From positions 106,424 to 170,423 of the forward strand of contig CBFIDK010000003.1 of the NCBI GenBank assembly GCA_965661345.1: a stretch of DNA of 64,000 bases. The letters run 5' to 3'. Made by a program: the position numbers and the translations under genes. The notes beneath the pieces are model-generated. The model made no database searches, was not told the DNA's origin, and was given only the letters and a program-made list of their open reading frames with translations. Shown here piece by piece: positions 36,339-45,244 of this stretch. The DNA is from GCA-2862585 sp965661345 (lineage in GTDB: Bacteria; Bacteroidota; Bacteroidia; Flavobacteriales; UBA7312). Numbering within the stretch: position 1 is the first letter of the stretch; the number at the start of each line of letters is the position of its first letter.

Positions 36339-37742
36339 CTAATTAGCTATAATTTGCTCGTAATTTTCAAACTGAGTAAGATCAAATCTAAAGTTGTATC
36401 TCAAATTAGACTTGTTAAATGAACTAAAAAACATCAGTTTTTGAAAATCATTAGAAAGGAAATATAAGGCTTGTTGATAGGCTGAAAAAGCATATTTCCT
36501 AGGAAAAGAATAATAATTACGGTAGAATCCTTTAATGAATTCAAGATATAAGTCACTGTCTTGATTTGAAAAATTCCTAGGGAGATGTACGTTCAATTTT
36601 TCTAAATCATCAAAATCTAAGTTGTTAAATCTATTCCATGTTTCTAAGCCATATACCGTGAAGGTTGTGTCCTGCATACTCGCTAACATAGGAAGTAATC
36701 TACTCACATATGAGCGGTTATTCGATGGCACTAAAATGACATTTCGATCTACATTTAGTTTAGCCTTTAAATAGTCACGGTCTTCTAATTGATCGATGCT
36801 TAGCAAAATAGTATCACACCTCTTTTGCATTATGTATTTACTCAATCTCTCTTTAGAATAATTAAATAGATTTTCTTCATCATTGTGTCCAAGAATAATA
36901 ATTTGATCATTTCTATACTTCAGTAATAGATTTTCTATCAAAGTATCCAGTTGAATTTCTGATATTGGTACAGTCTGAAAAACATTAAGATAATTTCCTT
37001 GTACACTTTTGTAAGAAAGTGGAGAGATTAACTTTTTATTCTTGTCGTAGCCATAAAATTTTGCTAACTCTTCAAATTGACGAATGTAAATGGGACCAAA
37101 AATATATTCTCTGTCATAGAGTAAATTTTGCTCCATCATAGATTGAAATACAGAATCGTTGGGAGCATCATACATTTTTAAGTCAATATTATAACCCATT
37201 TTCTTTAGAGTATCCATTGCCAATTTAAATCCAAAATAAAAATCTAGTGCAGTTTGAGATTTGGGATAAACTAAATCCTTTCCACTATTCGATTTTAAAG
37301 AATCGTTTAAATCCAAATAGAATGGTAAAATCAAGGCTACTTTAACAACTGAAGTATCTATGTATGGACTAATGTACACACTGTTGCTATCGTTTGAAAT
37401 TAAACTTTCATGAGCTTTCTCTTTAGAATATCTATTGATTCGAAAGGTATCTTCGTTCACTGGTGTTAGTATCGACAAATCCTTTTTTTCTGAAATCGTT
37501 TTTCTGATTGGAACGAGTAGTTTGTATCCAATTTGAAGTCCTTGTATAACAATTGGATTAGATACGACTAAATCGTTTAATTCGGCATTGTATAATCTTG
37601 AAATTCCGTATAATGTTTCTCTGGGCTCTACAGTGTGAATTACAAAAGGCTTACCATCAATAATGGTATCTTTTGTTTGAGCATTTGAAAAAATACCTAA
37701 ACTGAGAAAAGACAAAATCAATATTAGCCTAAAAAATGTCAT
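36339..37742 (-). CDS. LysM domain periplasmic receptor-like protein
   Basis: A 467-residue exported protein (signal peptide MTFFRLILILSFLSLGIFSNAQ). A LysM peptidoglycan-binding domain is at about 33-82 (HTVEPRETLYGISRLYNAEL, IVIQGLQIGYKLLVP). The rest (about 130-460) looks like a periplasmic-binding-protein type I fold: VKVALILPFYLDLND, LDFYFGFKLAMDTLKKMGYNI, then DREYIFGPIYIRQFEELAKFYG. Such LysM/receptor-like fusions are common in Bacteroidota, often beside guaA, with no proven role. No transporter genes accompany it, so ligand uptake is not implied. It lies 29 bases after guaA. Confidence 0.75.
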   Translation of the reverse strand: MTFFRLILILSFLSLGIFSNAQTKDTIIDGKPFVIHTVEPRETLYGISRLYNAELNDLVVSNPIVIQGLQIGYKLLVPIRKTISEKKDLSILTPVNEDTFRINRYSKEKAHESLISNDSNSVYISPYIDTSVVKVALILPFYLDLNDSLKSNSGKDLVYPKSQTALDFYFGFKLAMDTLKKMGYNIDLKMYDAPNDSVFQSMMEQNLLYDREYIFGPIYIRQFEELAKFYGYDKNKKLISPLSYKSVQGNYLNVFQTVPISEIQLDTLIENLLLKYRNDQIIILGHNDEENLFNYSKERLSKYIMQKRCDTILLSIDQLEDRDYLKAKLNVDRNVILVPSNNRSYVSRLLPMLASMQDTTFTVYGLETWNRFNNLDFDDLEKLNVHLPRNFSNQDSDLYLEFIKGFYRNYYSFPRKYAFSAYQQALYFLSNDFQKLMFFSSFNKSNLRYNFRFDLTQFENYEQIIAN

Positions 37743-37771
37743 AAATTAATAACTAACATACAAATTAAATA

Positions 37772-39307
37772 TTATTCCCATTCGATGGTAGCAGGAGGTT
37801 TTGAACTAATATCATAAACCACTCTGTTGATACCTTTTACCTTATTGATTATTTCGTTAGAAACTTTTGCTAAGAATTCATAAGGCAAGTGTACCCAATC
37901 TGCGGTCATACCATCTGTTGAAGCTACTGCTCTCAAGGCAACAGCATTTTCATAGGTTCGCTCATCTCCCATAACGCCAACAGACTGAACGGGTAAAAAT
38001 ATTGCTCCTGCCTGCCATACATCGTCATACAATCCTTCTGAAATAAGGTTAGAAATAAATATATTATCTACTTCTTGTAAAATTCTTACTTTTTCAGGTG
38101 TAATATCTCCTAAAATTCTGATAGCTAGACCAGGACCTGGAAATGGGTGTCTTCCTAAAAGTTCAGCATCTATACCTAAAGAACGCCCTATTCTCCTAAC
38201 TTCATCTTTGAATAAAGTATTAAGTGGCTCAACAACTTTTAATTTCATGAAATCAGGTAAGCCTCCAACGTTGTGATGTGACTTAATCGTAGCCGAAGGC
38301 CCTCCAGTAGCAGAAACGGATTCAATCACATCTGGATAAATTGTTCCTTGCGCCAACCATTTAACGTCTTCTATCAAGTGAGCTTCATCATCAAAAACAT
38401 CAATAAATTTATTACCGATGGCTTTACGCTTTGCTTCAGGGTCGCTAATTCCATCTAAAACTTCATAGAATCGGCTTTTAGCATCAACACCCTTCACATT
38501 CAAGCCCATTCCTTTGTACTGTTCCAATACGCTTTCAAACTCACCTTTTCTCAATAATCCATTGTCAACAAAAATGCAATACAAGTTTTTACCAATCGCT
38601 CTATTAAGCAATACCGCTGCCACTGTCGAGTCCACTCCGCCTGACAATCCTAGTACCACTTTGTCGTTGCTTAACTTAGCTTTTAGTTCATCAACTGTTC
38701 GCTGAACAAAAGAGTCAGGAGTCCAGTCTTGTGAGCATTTACAAATATTAACCAAGAAGTTCGAAAGTAATGTTTTTCCATCCGTTGAATGGTATACTTC
38801 AGGGTGAAATTGAATAGAAAAAGTATCCTCATTAATAAACTGATAACCAGCTACTTGAACGTCTTTAGTTGAAGCTATTATTTCACAAGAGTCCGGCAAT
38901 GAAGTTATGGTATCTCCATGGCTCATCCAGACTTGAGACCCCTCCGAAATACCGGCAAATAATGGGTTTGAATGATTTACAAATGATAGATTAGCTCTAC
39001 CATATTCTCTTATTTTTGAGGGCAATACTTCACCCCCATTTGCTTTGGCTAAATGCTGAGCTCCATAGCAAACGCCCAACAATGGCAATACACCTTTTAT
39101 TCCATCAAGATTTGGTATTGGTGCATTTTCGTCACGGACGGAAAATGGACTTCCAGAGAGAATTACACCTTTAAAATCTTCAGTAATTTCGGGTGGATTA
39201 TTGTAGGGGTGAATTTCCGAGTAAATATTCAACTCTCTCACTCTTCGTGCTATGAGTTGAGTGTATTGAGAACCAAAATCTAAAATAAGTATCTTTTCTT
39301 GAGACAT
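37772..39307 (-). CDS. guaA: GMP synthase (glutamine-hydrolysing)
   Basis: A 511-residue enzyme making GMP from XMP, ATP and glutamine. The glutaminase half has LGVCYGAQ (nucleophile Cys80) and QFHPEVYHS (His168, Glu170). The ATP-pyrophosphatase half has LSGGVDSTVA (P-loop 222-227), followed by the XMP-binding HHNVGGLP and RHPFPGPGLAIRILG. The C-terminus PPATIEWE is the family ending. It lies 12 bases after bshC on the same strand. Confidence 0.97.
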   Translation of the reverse strand: MSQEKILILDFGSQYTQLIARRVRELNIYSEIHPYNNPPEITEDFKGVILSGSPFSVRDENAPIPNLDGIKGVLPLLGVCYGAQHLAKANGGEVLPSKIREYGRANLSFVNHSNPLFAGISEGSQVWMSHGDTITSLPDSCEIIASTKDVQVAGYQFINEDTFSIQFHPEVYHSTDGKTLLSNFLVNICKCSQDWTPDSFVQRTVDELKAKLSNDKVVLGLSGGVDSTVAAVLLNRAIGKNLYCIFVDNGLLRKGEFESVLEQYKGMGLNVKGVDAKSRFYEVLDGISDPEAKRKAIGNKFIDVFDDEAHLIEDVKWLAQGTIYPDVIESVSATGGPSATIKSHHNVGGLPDFMKLKVVEPLNTLFKDEVRRIGRSLGIDAELLGRHPFPGPGLAIRILGDITPEKVRILQEVDNIFISNLISEGLYDDVWQAGAIFLPVQSVGVMGDERTYENAVALRAVASTDGMTADWVHLPYEFLAKVSNEIINKVKGINRVVYDISSKPPATIEWE

Positions 39308-39319
39308 CTATAGTGTTTA

Positions 39320-40858
39320 TTAAAGCGATAAAACTACAAAATTTGAATCTAGAGGATTGAGCTCTTCCTTCATTTTTTTGATAAAGTTATCACCATGATT
39401 TAAATAAAAAACAATTAGGTTTTCATGCCTTTCTTGAAGAGCATTATTAGGGAAATAATGTTTTTTAATCTTTGAAATTTGATCTAATGCATTCTTATGC
39501 TTTTGCTTATCAACCTTAGTGAGTTTTTTAAGCATGTTTTCTAGAGATTTTTTGTGGCGTTGTTGTTCTGCATCAATTATTTGTTGCTGTACAGGGTTTG
39601 AGTATGTTTTTTTTAGTTCCTCATAAATTTTGCCAAAAATATTGAACTCTCTTTCAGAGGGTTTCTCATCATTTTGCCCACTGATGTATTGATTGTGTAA
39701 TTCTATTTCCGACTTAAACAAGTCTAGAGAAGTAAATCCAAGAGATTTTAACCTCTCATTGTGTTTTTTAGATATAACTAAAGCAGAATTTCGCAAAACC
39801 AATATTGGAAAAGGAATATTCTCTAGTTCAAAAACACCTTTTAACTGCATCCAATAGGCTATTTCTGCTCCGCCACCAACATAAGCAACATTAGGCAAAA
39901 CACTCTCTTGATAAAGCGGTCTCATTAATACATTTGGACTAAATCTCTCAGGAGATTGTTCAATATCTGAAGAGTTAACAGGCTGTTCTATCCTTGTTCT
40001 TTGATTTTTCTCTAAGCTAAAAAAGTTGATTTCCCTGACGTACGCTTGAGCGCTATAGTCTATTGCTAATTCATTGGATTTTTCTTGTAAAATGGGGTAA
40101 TACCTTTTGTTAGAAACATCATTTTTTATCAAAGGTAAAATTTGCTGCTTCAATCGAGCGTCATCGCCATCAATGATAACAAGCCCATCCTCTTTAAACA
40201 GTTCATTTAGAAAAATTCTAGTTGCTTGAGCTAAACTATTTTCAGAAGCGTATGCATTTAACACCATTTGCTTCATAGCCTCAGCGTTTTCACCCTCTCC
40301 CATTAGTTGAAAAAGTTCCTCGAGAACGCCATCAATTCCAGATAAATTCATTCGTCCTACAGCGCCCGACTGTGAATTATTCCACTCTATTTTCTTGCCA
40401 TACAAATTTATATGGTTTACCTCTTCAAAATCATGATCTTCAGAGGCCATCCAGAATAATGGCACAAAATGATAGGAAGGGTACTTTTCATTCAAAGATT
40501 GAGATAAATTTATAGCGGATATTATCTTGTAAATGCAATATAAAGGCCCTGAGAACAAACACAACTGATGCCCTGTTGTTACCGTAAAGGTATTTTTATT
40601 GACTAGAGATGCTATATTGTTTTCTGTCCTCGAAGAAAGTTGGACTTGATTATTTTGATTTTTTAAAACTTCGAATAATAAATCTCTATTGATATTTTGC
40701 TTTTCCTTCTCTAGTATTTGAGGCAAATAATTAGCAATGCTATTATGTCTATTGTAGAAAGGCACTAGCTTGGTATTTTGTACTAAATAGTCTTGCACAA
40801 TAGCACTAAAGAAGCTAATTTTAGAGTATGGTATTTTATCCGAAATCACTTCAAGCAA
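39320..40858 (-). CDS. bshC: Bacillithiol synthase, cysteine-adding
   Basis: A 512-residue BshC protein, which adds cysteine to GlcN-malate in the last step of bacillithiol synthesis. Family marks are VTTGHQLCLFSGPLYCIYKIISAINL, PLFWMASEDHDFEEVNHI, the VGRM segment, RPLYQESVLPNVAYVGGGAEIAYWMQLKG, and a C-terminal coiled coil (about 400-485). The presence of bshC argues that the cell uses bacillithiol as its thiol buffer; bshA and bshB are elsewhere. The first codons overlap no other gene, and a 64-base divergent gap separates it from 40923. Confidence 0.93.
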   Translation of the reverse strand: MLEVISDKIPYSKISFFSAIVQDYLVQNTKLVPFYNRHNSIANYLPQILEKEKQNINRDLLFEVLKNQNNQVQLSSRTENNIASLVNKNTFTVTTGHQLCLFSGPLYCIYKIISAINLSQSLNEKYPSYHFVPLFWMASEDHDFEEVNHINLYGKKIEWNNSQSGAVGRMNLSGIDGVLEELFQLMGEGENAEAMKQMVLNAYASENSLAQATRIFLNELFKEDGLVIIDGDDARLKQQILPLIKNDVSNKRYYPILQEKSNELAIDYSAQAYVREINFFSLEKNQRTRIEQPVNSSDIEQSPERFSPNVLMRPLYQESVLPNVAYVGGGAEIAYWMQLKGVFELENIPFPILVLRNSALVISKKHNERLKSLGFTSLDLFKSEIELHNQYISGQNDEKPSEREFNIFGKIYEELKKTYSNPVQQQIIDAEQQRHKKSLENMLKKLTKVDKQKHKNALDQISKIKKHYFPNNALQERHENLIVFYLNHGDNFIKKMKEELNPLDSNFVVLSL

Positions 40859-40922
40859 AAGTACATAAAATGAGTTAAAATAAACTTCAAAATAAGATTA
40901 CTCTTTTAAACGTTTTACTATC

Positions 40923-41480
40923 ATGAAAAAAAGTATTTTCCTTTTATTAGCATCCTCAAGCCTATTCGCTTTCAGTCAAAATTTAAAGTCGTTTTCCTAT
41001 GAAAAAGATATAGTTAGTGAGCGGACCGTAATTATTGAACCTTACAAACAATTATCAAATGGTGCTTTTTTCATGGATTTGACCCTTGTTTCTGACAACC
41101 CATACGTCGATTATATTGAAGGTTTTGACTTTGAGTGGGGGTATCGCTATCAGTTAGTAGTTCAAGAAACTATTTTTGCCAATCCACCTCAAGATGCTTC
41201 TGACAGAACGTTTGAATTGGTAAAAGTAAATTACCAAATCAAAGCCTATGAAGAACCCTTTACATTAACCCTTATCAACGAAAAATACCTTTCAAATCCT
41301 AGTGATGAAAGCATCATTAAATTAAAAAATGGCCATTACAACTACCATGATTCTATGACTTTCTTTGTTCCGCCCAAGTTGAGGGCTGAGTTTAATAGAA
41401 AAATGAAACAAAAAATGTATTGTAAAGGTCTTTTTCAGTTTGATAAACAAGGAAAAATATATCTTGTAAAAATTGAATAA
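40923..41480 (+). CDS. Exported DUF4377-like protein
   Basis: A 185-residue protein with signal peptide MKKSIFLLLASSSLFAFSQ. The middle part (about 60-115) has FEWGYRYQLVVQETIFANPPQDASDRTFELVKV, which resembles the DUF4377 fold found in lipoproteins and heat-shock HslJ-linked proteins. It lacks a lipobox, so it is probably soluble in the periplasm or outside. The C-terminal stretch KMYCKGLFQFDKQGKIYLVKI forms a final strand pair. It precedes two small envelope proteins in the same direction with short gaps. Confidence 0.6.
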   Translation: MKKSIFLLLASSSLFAFSQNLKSFSYEKDIVSERTVIIEPYKQLSNGAFFMDLTLVSDNPYVDYIEGFDFEWGYRYQLVVQETIFANPPQDASDRTFELVKVNYQIKAYEEPFTLTLINEKYLSNPSDESIIKLKNGHYNYHDSMTFFVPPKLRAEFNRKMKQKMYCKGLFQFDKQGKIYLVKIE

Positions 41481-41494
41481 AAATCAAATAACAC

Positions 41495-42055
41495 ATGAAA
41501 AAACTACTTTTAGTATTACTCTTTACGAGCACCTTACTTTTTGCTCAAGACAAAAGCATGTCAACATATATTTTCTGGAAACCTCTACTATTTCCTGCAG
41601 ATGATGTGTGGGGTTATGGTAACAAAGTTGGGCTTGGGATTGAAAGAAATCTAAACAAAAAGTTTGATTTAGCACTCAATATTAACAATGGTCATTTTAC
41701 ACTATCCTCAGACAATGTAGTTATGAACTACAAAAAATCAAGCATTATCAATATTGATTTAAATACTAGGTTTATGTTTTCAAGAAATAGAATTATTAAT
41801 GTATTCGCTGAAGTAAGTGGAAGTTATACTACTATTCACAGCTACGAAACAAGTTATTTATATCATGAACCCGACAACAAAATATTCGAATCGACTAGAA
41901 ATACCTATATATCTCCATGCGCTAAGGTTGGTTTACGACTTGGGAGAGGAAGTGGACGTTTTTCAACAGAATTATCCATTCTTGAATATAACCCTTTCGA
42001 GAAAGGCATCATCAAAGGCAATGGCATACTAAAGCTTATGTTAAAATTAAAATAA
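41495..42055 (+). CDS. Small outer-membrane barrel-like protein
   Basis: A 186-residue exported protein (MKKLLLVLLFTSTLLFAQ) with alternating strands and aromatic girdle residues: YGNKVGLGIERNLNKKFDLALNIN, IINIDLNTRFMFSRNRIINVFAEVSGSY, CAKVGLRLGRGSGRFSTELSI and a last strand ILKLMLKLK. It probably forms an eight-stranded barrel. No family name comes to mind. It begins 14 bases after the DUF4377-like gene. Confidence 0.55.
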   Translation: MKKLLLVLLFTSTLLFAQDKSMSTYIFWKPLLFPADDVWGYGNKVGLGIERNLNKKFDLALNINNGHFTLSSDNVVMNYKKSSIINIDLNTRFMFSRNRIINVFAEVSGSYTTIHSYETSYLYHEPDNKIFESTRNTYISPCAKVGLRLGRGSGRFSTELSILEYNPFEKGIIKGNGILKLMLKLK

Positions 42056-42060
42056 TTTAA

Positions 42061-42068
42061 TAGATTTG
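42061..42068 (+). promoter_or_regulatory. TAnnTTTG promoter core
   Basis: TAGATTTG is a perfect match to the Bacteroidota -7 element and lies 21 bases before the start at 42090, in the gap after the barrel gene. It suggests that the small lipoprotein gene has its own promoter. Confidence 0.35.
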
Positions 42069-42089
42069 TACACATTAAAATTAAAAACC

Positions 42090-42500
42090 ATGAAACTATT
42101 TCTCCCAATAACTCTAATATTTCTTTTTCTTTTTTCCTGTAAAGATCCTGTAATTATCGAACCCGAACCAAGGATGTCACCACCAGAGTGGTTGATGGGT
42201 AATTGGCTTCATTCAGATTCTACGGGTGTAATTGAAAAAATGATTGTATTAGAAGATGATATTGTCATCGAATATTTTAAAAACACCGGTAAAATCAGCA
42301 CGAGTGTAATCGACTCTTGTAAAGTTAACGACTTGGAATTATCTGATTATGTGAAATATAACAGCTATTACAATCTAGAGTTCACCAGCAATGACAATTC
42401 GATAAATCTGATTTACTATGCAAAAATTAGCGACTTAGAAATTAGGGTAATCGATGAAGTAAGTCCTACTCCAAAAACGTATAGAATGGAAGAGAATTAA
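42090..42500 (+). CDS. Small lipoprotein, unknown function
   Basis: A 136-residue lipoprotein read from the ATG at 42090 (MKLFLPITLIFLFLFSC, Cys17); the in-frame ATG at 42066 would add a meaningless leader and falls inside the promoter. After the lipid site comes an acidic/proline spacer (KDPVIIEPEP), then PPEWLMGNWLHSDSTGVIEKMIV, a lipocalin-like or META-like strand pattern. It overlaps the end of rimO tail-to-tail by four bases, the stop codons sharing the bases TTAA. Confidence 0.6.
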   Translation: MKLFLPITLIFLFLFSCKDPVIIEPEPRMSPPEWLMGNWLHSDSTGVIEKMIVLEDDIVIEYFKNTGKISTSVIDSCKVNDLELSDYVKYNSYYNLEFTSNDNSINLIYYAKISDLEIRVIDEVSPTPKTYRMEEN

Positions 42501-43807
42501 ACCAACTCTCCGTATAAGTCGTAATGATCAGCATGGGTAATTTTAACATTAGCAAAATCACCCATTCTTATGTATGTATCCTTGGCTTTTACTAGCACCT
42601 CATTGTCAACATCTGGCGAATCAAATTCACTTCTTCCAATAAAGTACTCGCCTTCTTTTCTATCAAATAGTACTTTTAAAGTATTTCCAATCTTTTCTTG
42701 ATTTAGCTGATAAGAGATGTCACTTTGAATTTCCATGATTTCTTCAGCCCTTTGGTGCTTAACGTCTTCAGGCACATCATCTTCAAGCAAAAAAGCATGT
42801 GTATTTTCTTCATGCGAATAGGTAAACACTCCTAATCTATCAAATCTGGTTTGACTTACCCAATCTTTAAGTTCTTGAAAATCGTTTTCCGTTTCTCCAG
42901 GATATCCAACAATCAATGACGTTCTTATTGTTATCCCTGGTACTTCTTTTCTAAATTTAGCCAGAAGATTATCCGTTTTCTCATGAGTAGTTCCTCTACG
43001 CATTGACTTTAAAACAGAATCGCTAATGTGTTGTAATGGGATGTCTATGTAATTACAAACTTTTTTATTTTCTCTTATTACTTTCAAAACATCTTCTGGG
43101 AAGCCTGTTGGGAAAGCATAGTGCAAACGAATCCATTCAATTCCTTCGACTTCAGACAAAGCAGTCAATAAATCGGCTAATCTTCTAGATTTGTACAAAT
43201 CTAAGCCGTAATAGGTTAAATCTTGTGCAATAAGAATAAGTTCTTTAACACCATTTTTAGCCAAGTTTTTAGCTTCTAAGACTAAATCTTCAATAGGCTT
43301 TGATTTATGTTTTCCTCGCATTAGTGGAATGGCACAGAAAGAACATGGTCTATCACAACCTTCTGCTATTTTAAGAAAGGCATAATGTTTAGGAGTAGTC
43401 GTTAAACGTTCTCCTATGAGTTCATGTTTATAATCCGCTCCAAGAGCTTGTAGTAGTTTTGGCAAATCAGTTGTGCCAAAGAATTGGTCAACGTCTGTTA
43501 TTTCTTTTTCTAAATCAGGCTTATACCTTTCCGACAAACATCCGGTTACGAATAGTTTTTCTATTTGTCCATTTGCTTTTCGGTTAGCCTGTTCTAGGAT
43601 AGTATTTACTGATTCTTCCTTGGCATTATCAATAAATCCACATGTATTTATTACGACAATATTAGCTTCATCGCTGGTGGATTCATGCTCAACATCCATG
43701 TCGTTAGCTTTCAACTGCCCCATTAACACTTCGGAGTCGTAAACGTTCTTGGAACACCCTAGTGTGATTACGTTTATTTTATTGTTTTTAACCGATTTTG
43801 TCCTCAT
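42497..43807 (-). CDS. rimO: Ribosomal protein S12 methylthiotransferase
   Basis: A 436-residue radical SAM enzyme that methylthiolates an Asp of ribosomal protein S12. The N-terminal UPF0004 domain gives the second cluster ligands Cys18 (LGCSKN), Cys56 (NTCGF) and Cys90 (TGCL). The radical SAM motif is C-x3-C-x2-C at 151-158 (CDRPCSFC). The C-terminal TRAM domain ends ADHYDLYGELV. GCSKNVYDSEVLMG is diagnostic for RimO against MiaB. It lies two bases after ftsY in the rpmG-DUF4295-ftsY-rimO run. Confidence 0.95.
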   Translation of the reverse strand: MRTKSVKNNKINVITLGCSKNVYDSEVLMGQLKANDMDVEHESTSDEANIVVINTCGFIDNAKEESVNTILEQANRKANGQIEKLFVTGCLSERYKPDLEKEITDVDQFFGTTDLPKLLQALGADYKHELIGERLTTTPKHYAFLKIAEGCDRPCSFCAIPLMRGKHKSKPIEDLVLEAKNLAKNGVKELILIAQDLTYYGLDLYKSRRLADLLTALSEVEGIEWIRLHYAFPTGFPEDVLKVIRENKKVCNYIDIPLQHISDSVLKSMRRGTTHEKTDNLLAKFRKEVPGITIRTSLIVGYPGETENDFQELKDWVSQTRFDRLGVFTYSHEENTHAFLLEDDVPEDVKHQRAEEIMEIQSDISYQLNQEKIGNTLKVLFDRKEGEYFIGRSEFDSPDVDNEVLVKAKDTYIRMGDFANVKITHADHYDLYGELV

Positions 43808-43809
43808 AA

Positions 43810-44760
43810 TTAGTTAAATAATGAGTCCACAAACTCTTTGGTATTAAACACTTGTAAATCTTCCATTCCTTCACCAACTCCAATATACCTCACTGGTATT
43901 TTAAATTGGTCAGATATGCCAATAACAACACCGCCTTTTGCCGTCCCGTCTAGCTTGGAAAGTGCTAACGAATTTACTTTGGTAGCAAGGGTAAATTGTT
44001 TTGCTTGTTCAATAGCATTTTGACCTGTTGAAGCATCTAATACAAGCATAACATCATGTGGTGCATCTGGAATAACCTTAGCCATTACATTTCTAATTTT
44101 CGTTAACTCATTCATGAGATTAACCTTATTGTGTAAGCGACCAGCGGTATCTATAATTACCACATCTGTATTTTTAGCTTTTGCCGACTGTAAGGTATCA
44201 AATGCCACTGAAGCTGGGTCAGAGCCCATATCTTGCTTTACAATTTCTACACCTACTCTATCTGCCCAAATAACCAATTGGTCAACAGCAGCAGCTCTGA
44301 ATGTATCTGCAGCACCTAATACTACTGATTTGCCTGCTTTCTTTAATTGATACGCTAATTTTCCAATGGTGGTTGTTTTCCCAACACCGTTTACTCCAAC
44401 CACCATAATGACGTGAGGAGTTTCTTTTTCTGGAATAATAAACTCATTTTCATTGGTGTTATGACTTTCTTCTAGTAGTGTACTAATTTCATTTTTAAGA
44501 ATAGCGTTTAACTCATTTGCATCAACGTATTTATCTTTTGCAACTCTTTCTTCTAATCGTTCTATTATTTTTAAGGACGTTTCTACACCAATATCTGAAC
44601 TAATTAATGCTTCTTCAATATCATCTAAAGAAGATTCGTCAATTTTTGACTTACCGCCAACAGCTCTAGAAAGTTTTTCAAAAACACTTTCTTTTGTTTT
44701 CTCTAAGCCTTTATCTAACTTCTCTTTTTTATCTTTTGAAAAAAAACCGAATATCCCCAT
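43810..44760 (-). CDS. ftsY: Signal recognition particle receptor FtsY
   Basis: A 316-residue SRP receptor GTPase that docks Ffh-ribosome complexes at the membrane. It has a short N-terminal A segment, an N domain (about 20-105) and the G domain: GVNGVGKTTTIGKLA (122-136), DTFRAAAVDQL, DTAGRLHNK, SKLDGTAKGG, GVGEGMEDLQVFN. The ending FVDSLFN is typical. The A domain is minimal compared with Escherichia FtsY, as usual in Bacteroidota. A terminator-like hairpin lies just upstream. Confidence 0.96.
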   Translation of the reverse strand: MGIFGFFSKDKKEKLDKGLEKTKESVFEKLSRAVGGKSKIDESSLDDIEEALISSDIGVETSLKIIERLEERVAKDKYVDANELNAILKNEISTLLEESHNTNENEFIIPEKETPHVIMVVGVNGVGKTTTIGKLAYQLKKAGKSVVLGAADTFRAAAVDQLVIWADRVGVEIVKQDMGSDPASVAFDTLQSAKAKNTDVVIIDTAGRLHNKVNLMNELTKIRNVMAKVIPDAPHDVMLVLDASTGQNAIEQAKQFTLATKVNSLALSKLDGTAKGGVVIGISDQFKIPVRYIGVGEGMEDLQVFNTKEFVDSLFN

Positions 44761-44779
44761 GATTAATATATTTAAACAG

Positions 44780-44805
44780 AAAAAGCCTCTTTTTCAAGAA
44801 GCTTT
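44780..44805 (-). terminator. Terminator between DUF4295 and ftsY genes
   Basis: A 9-bp stem (one G-U pair) with a four-base loop, arms 44783-44791 and 44796-44804, is followed on the minus strand by five Ts. It lies in the 69-base gap before ftsY, so it may end or reduce transcription from rpmG and the DUF4295 gene. Confidence 0.6.
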
Positions 44806-44829
44806 AAACTATGAATTCTACTATCAGAA

Positions 44830-44985
44830 TTATTTTTTTGCTAAATAATCGTCTACTTTATCTTTTGGTACAATCTCAGATTTGAACGAATAAGCACCAG
44901 TCTTATCAGACTTGGTCATCTTAATTACTTTTGTAAAATCTTTTGCTCCTCTTTTTTGTAAAGATGCTACTGCCTTCTTTGCCAT
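44830..44985 (-). CDS. DUF4295 small basic protein
   Basis: A 51-residue very basic protein: MAKKAVASLQKRGAKDFTKV, then IKMTKSDKTGAYSFKSEIVP and KDKVDDYLAKK. It matches my recollection of DUF4295, a short protein always found with rpmG and ftsY in Bacteroidota, probably ribosome-associated. The start is the ATG at 44983-44985 and the stop TAA at 44830-44832. It lies 20 bases after the rpmG stop. Its size means standard ORF cut-offs miss it. Confidence 0.9.
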   Translation of the reverse strand: MAKKAVASLQKRGAKDFTKVIKMTKSDKTGAYSFKSEIVPKDKVDDYLAKK

Positions 44986-45005
44986 GATGTATTAGCTTTT
45001 ATTTC

Positions 45006-45188
45006 TTACTTAATTTCTTTGTGAACCGTCATTTTCTTAAGAATAGGGTTGAATTTTTTTAACTCCATTCTGTCCGGTGTATTTTTTTTGTTCTTAGTCG
45101 TTACATAACGAGAAGTACCTGGAACACCAGATGTTTTGTGCTCTGTACATTCTAATATTACTTGAACTCTATTTCCTTTCTTAGCCAT
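45006..45188 (-). CDS. rpmG: 50S ribosomal protein L33
   Basis: A 60-residue ribosomal protein (MAKKGNRVQVILECTEHKTS, PGTSRYVTTKNKKNTPDRME, LKKFNPILKKMTVHKEIK). A single Cys near residue 14 means no zinc ribbon, so this is the zinc-free form. In most Bacteroidota it follows rpmB directly; here rpmB is 2.4 kb upstream, with two secreted-protein genes between them. The 56 bases before the start must now hold its own promoter or it depends on read-through from the M1 peptidase gene. Confidence 0.95.
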   Translation of the reverse strand: MAKKGNRVQVILECTEHKTSGVPGTSRYVTTKNKKNTPDRMELKKFNPILKKMTVHKEIK

Positions 45189-45244
45189 GTTCGCTTAAAA
45201 TTATTGGGTTGCAAATTTAACCAAAGTTATCTTATCTACAAATA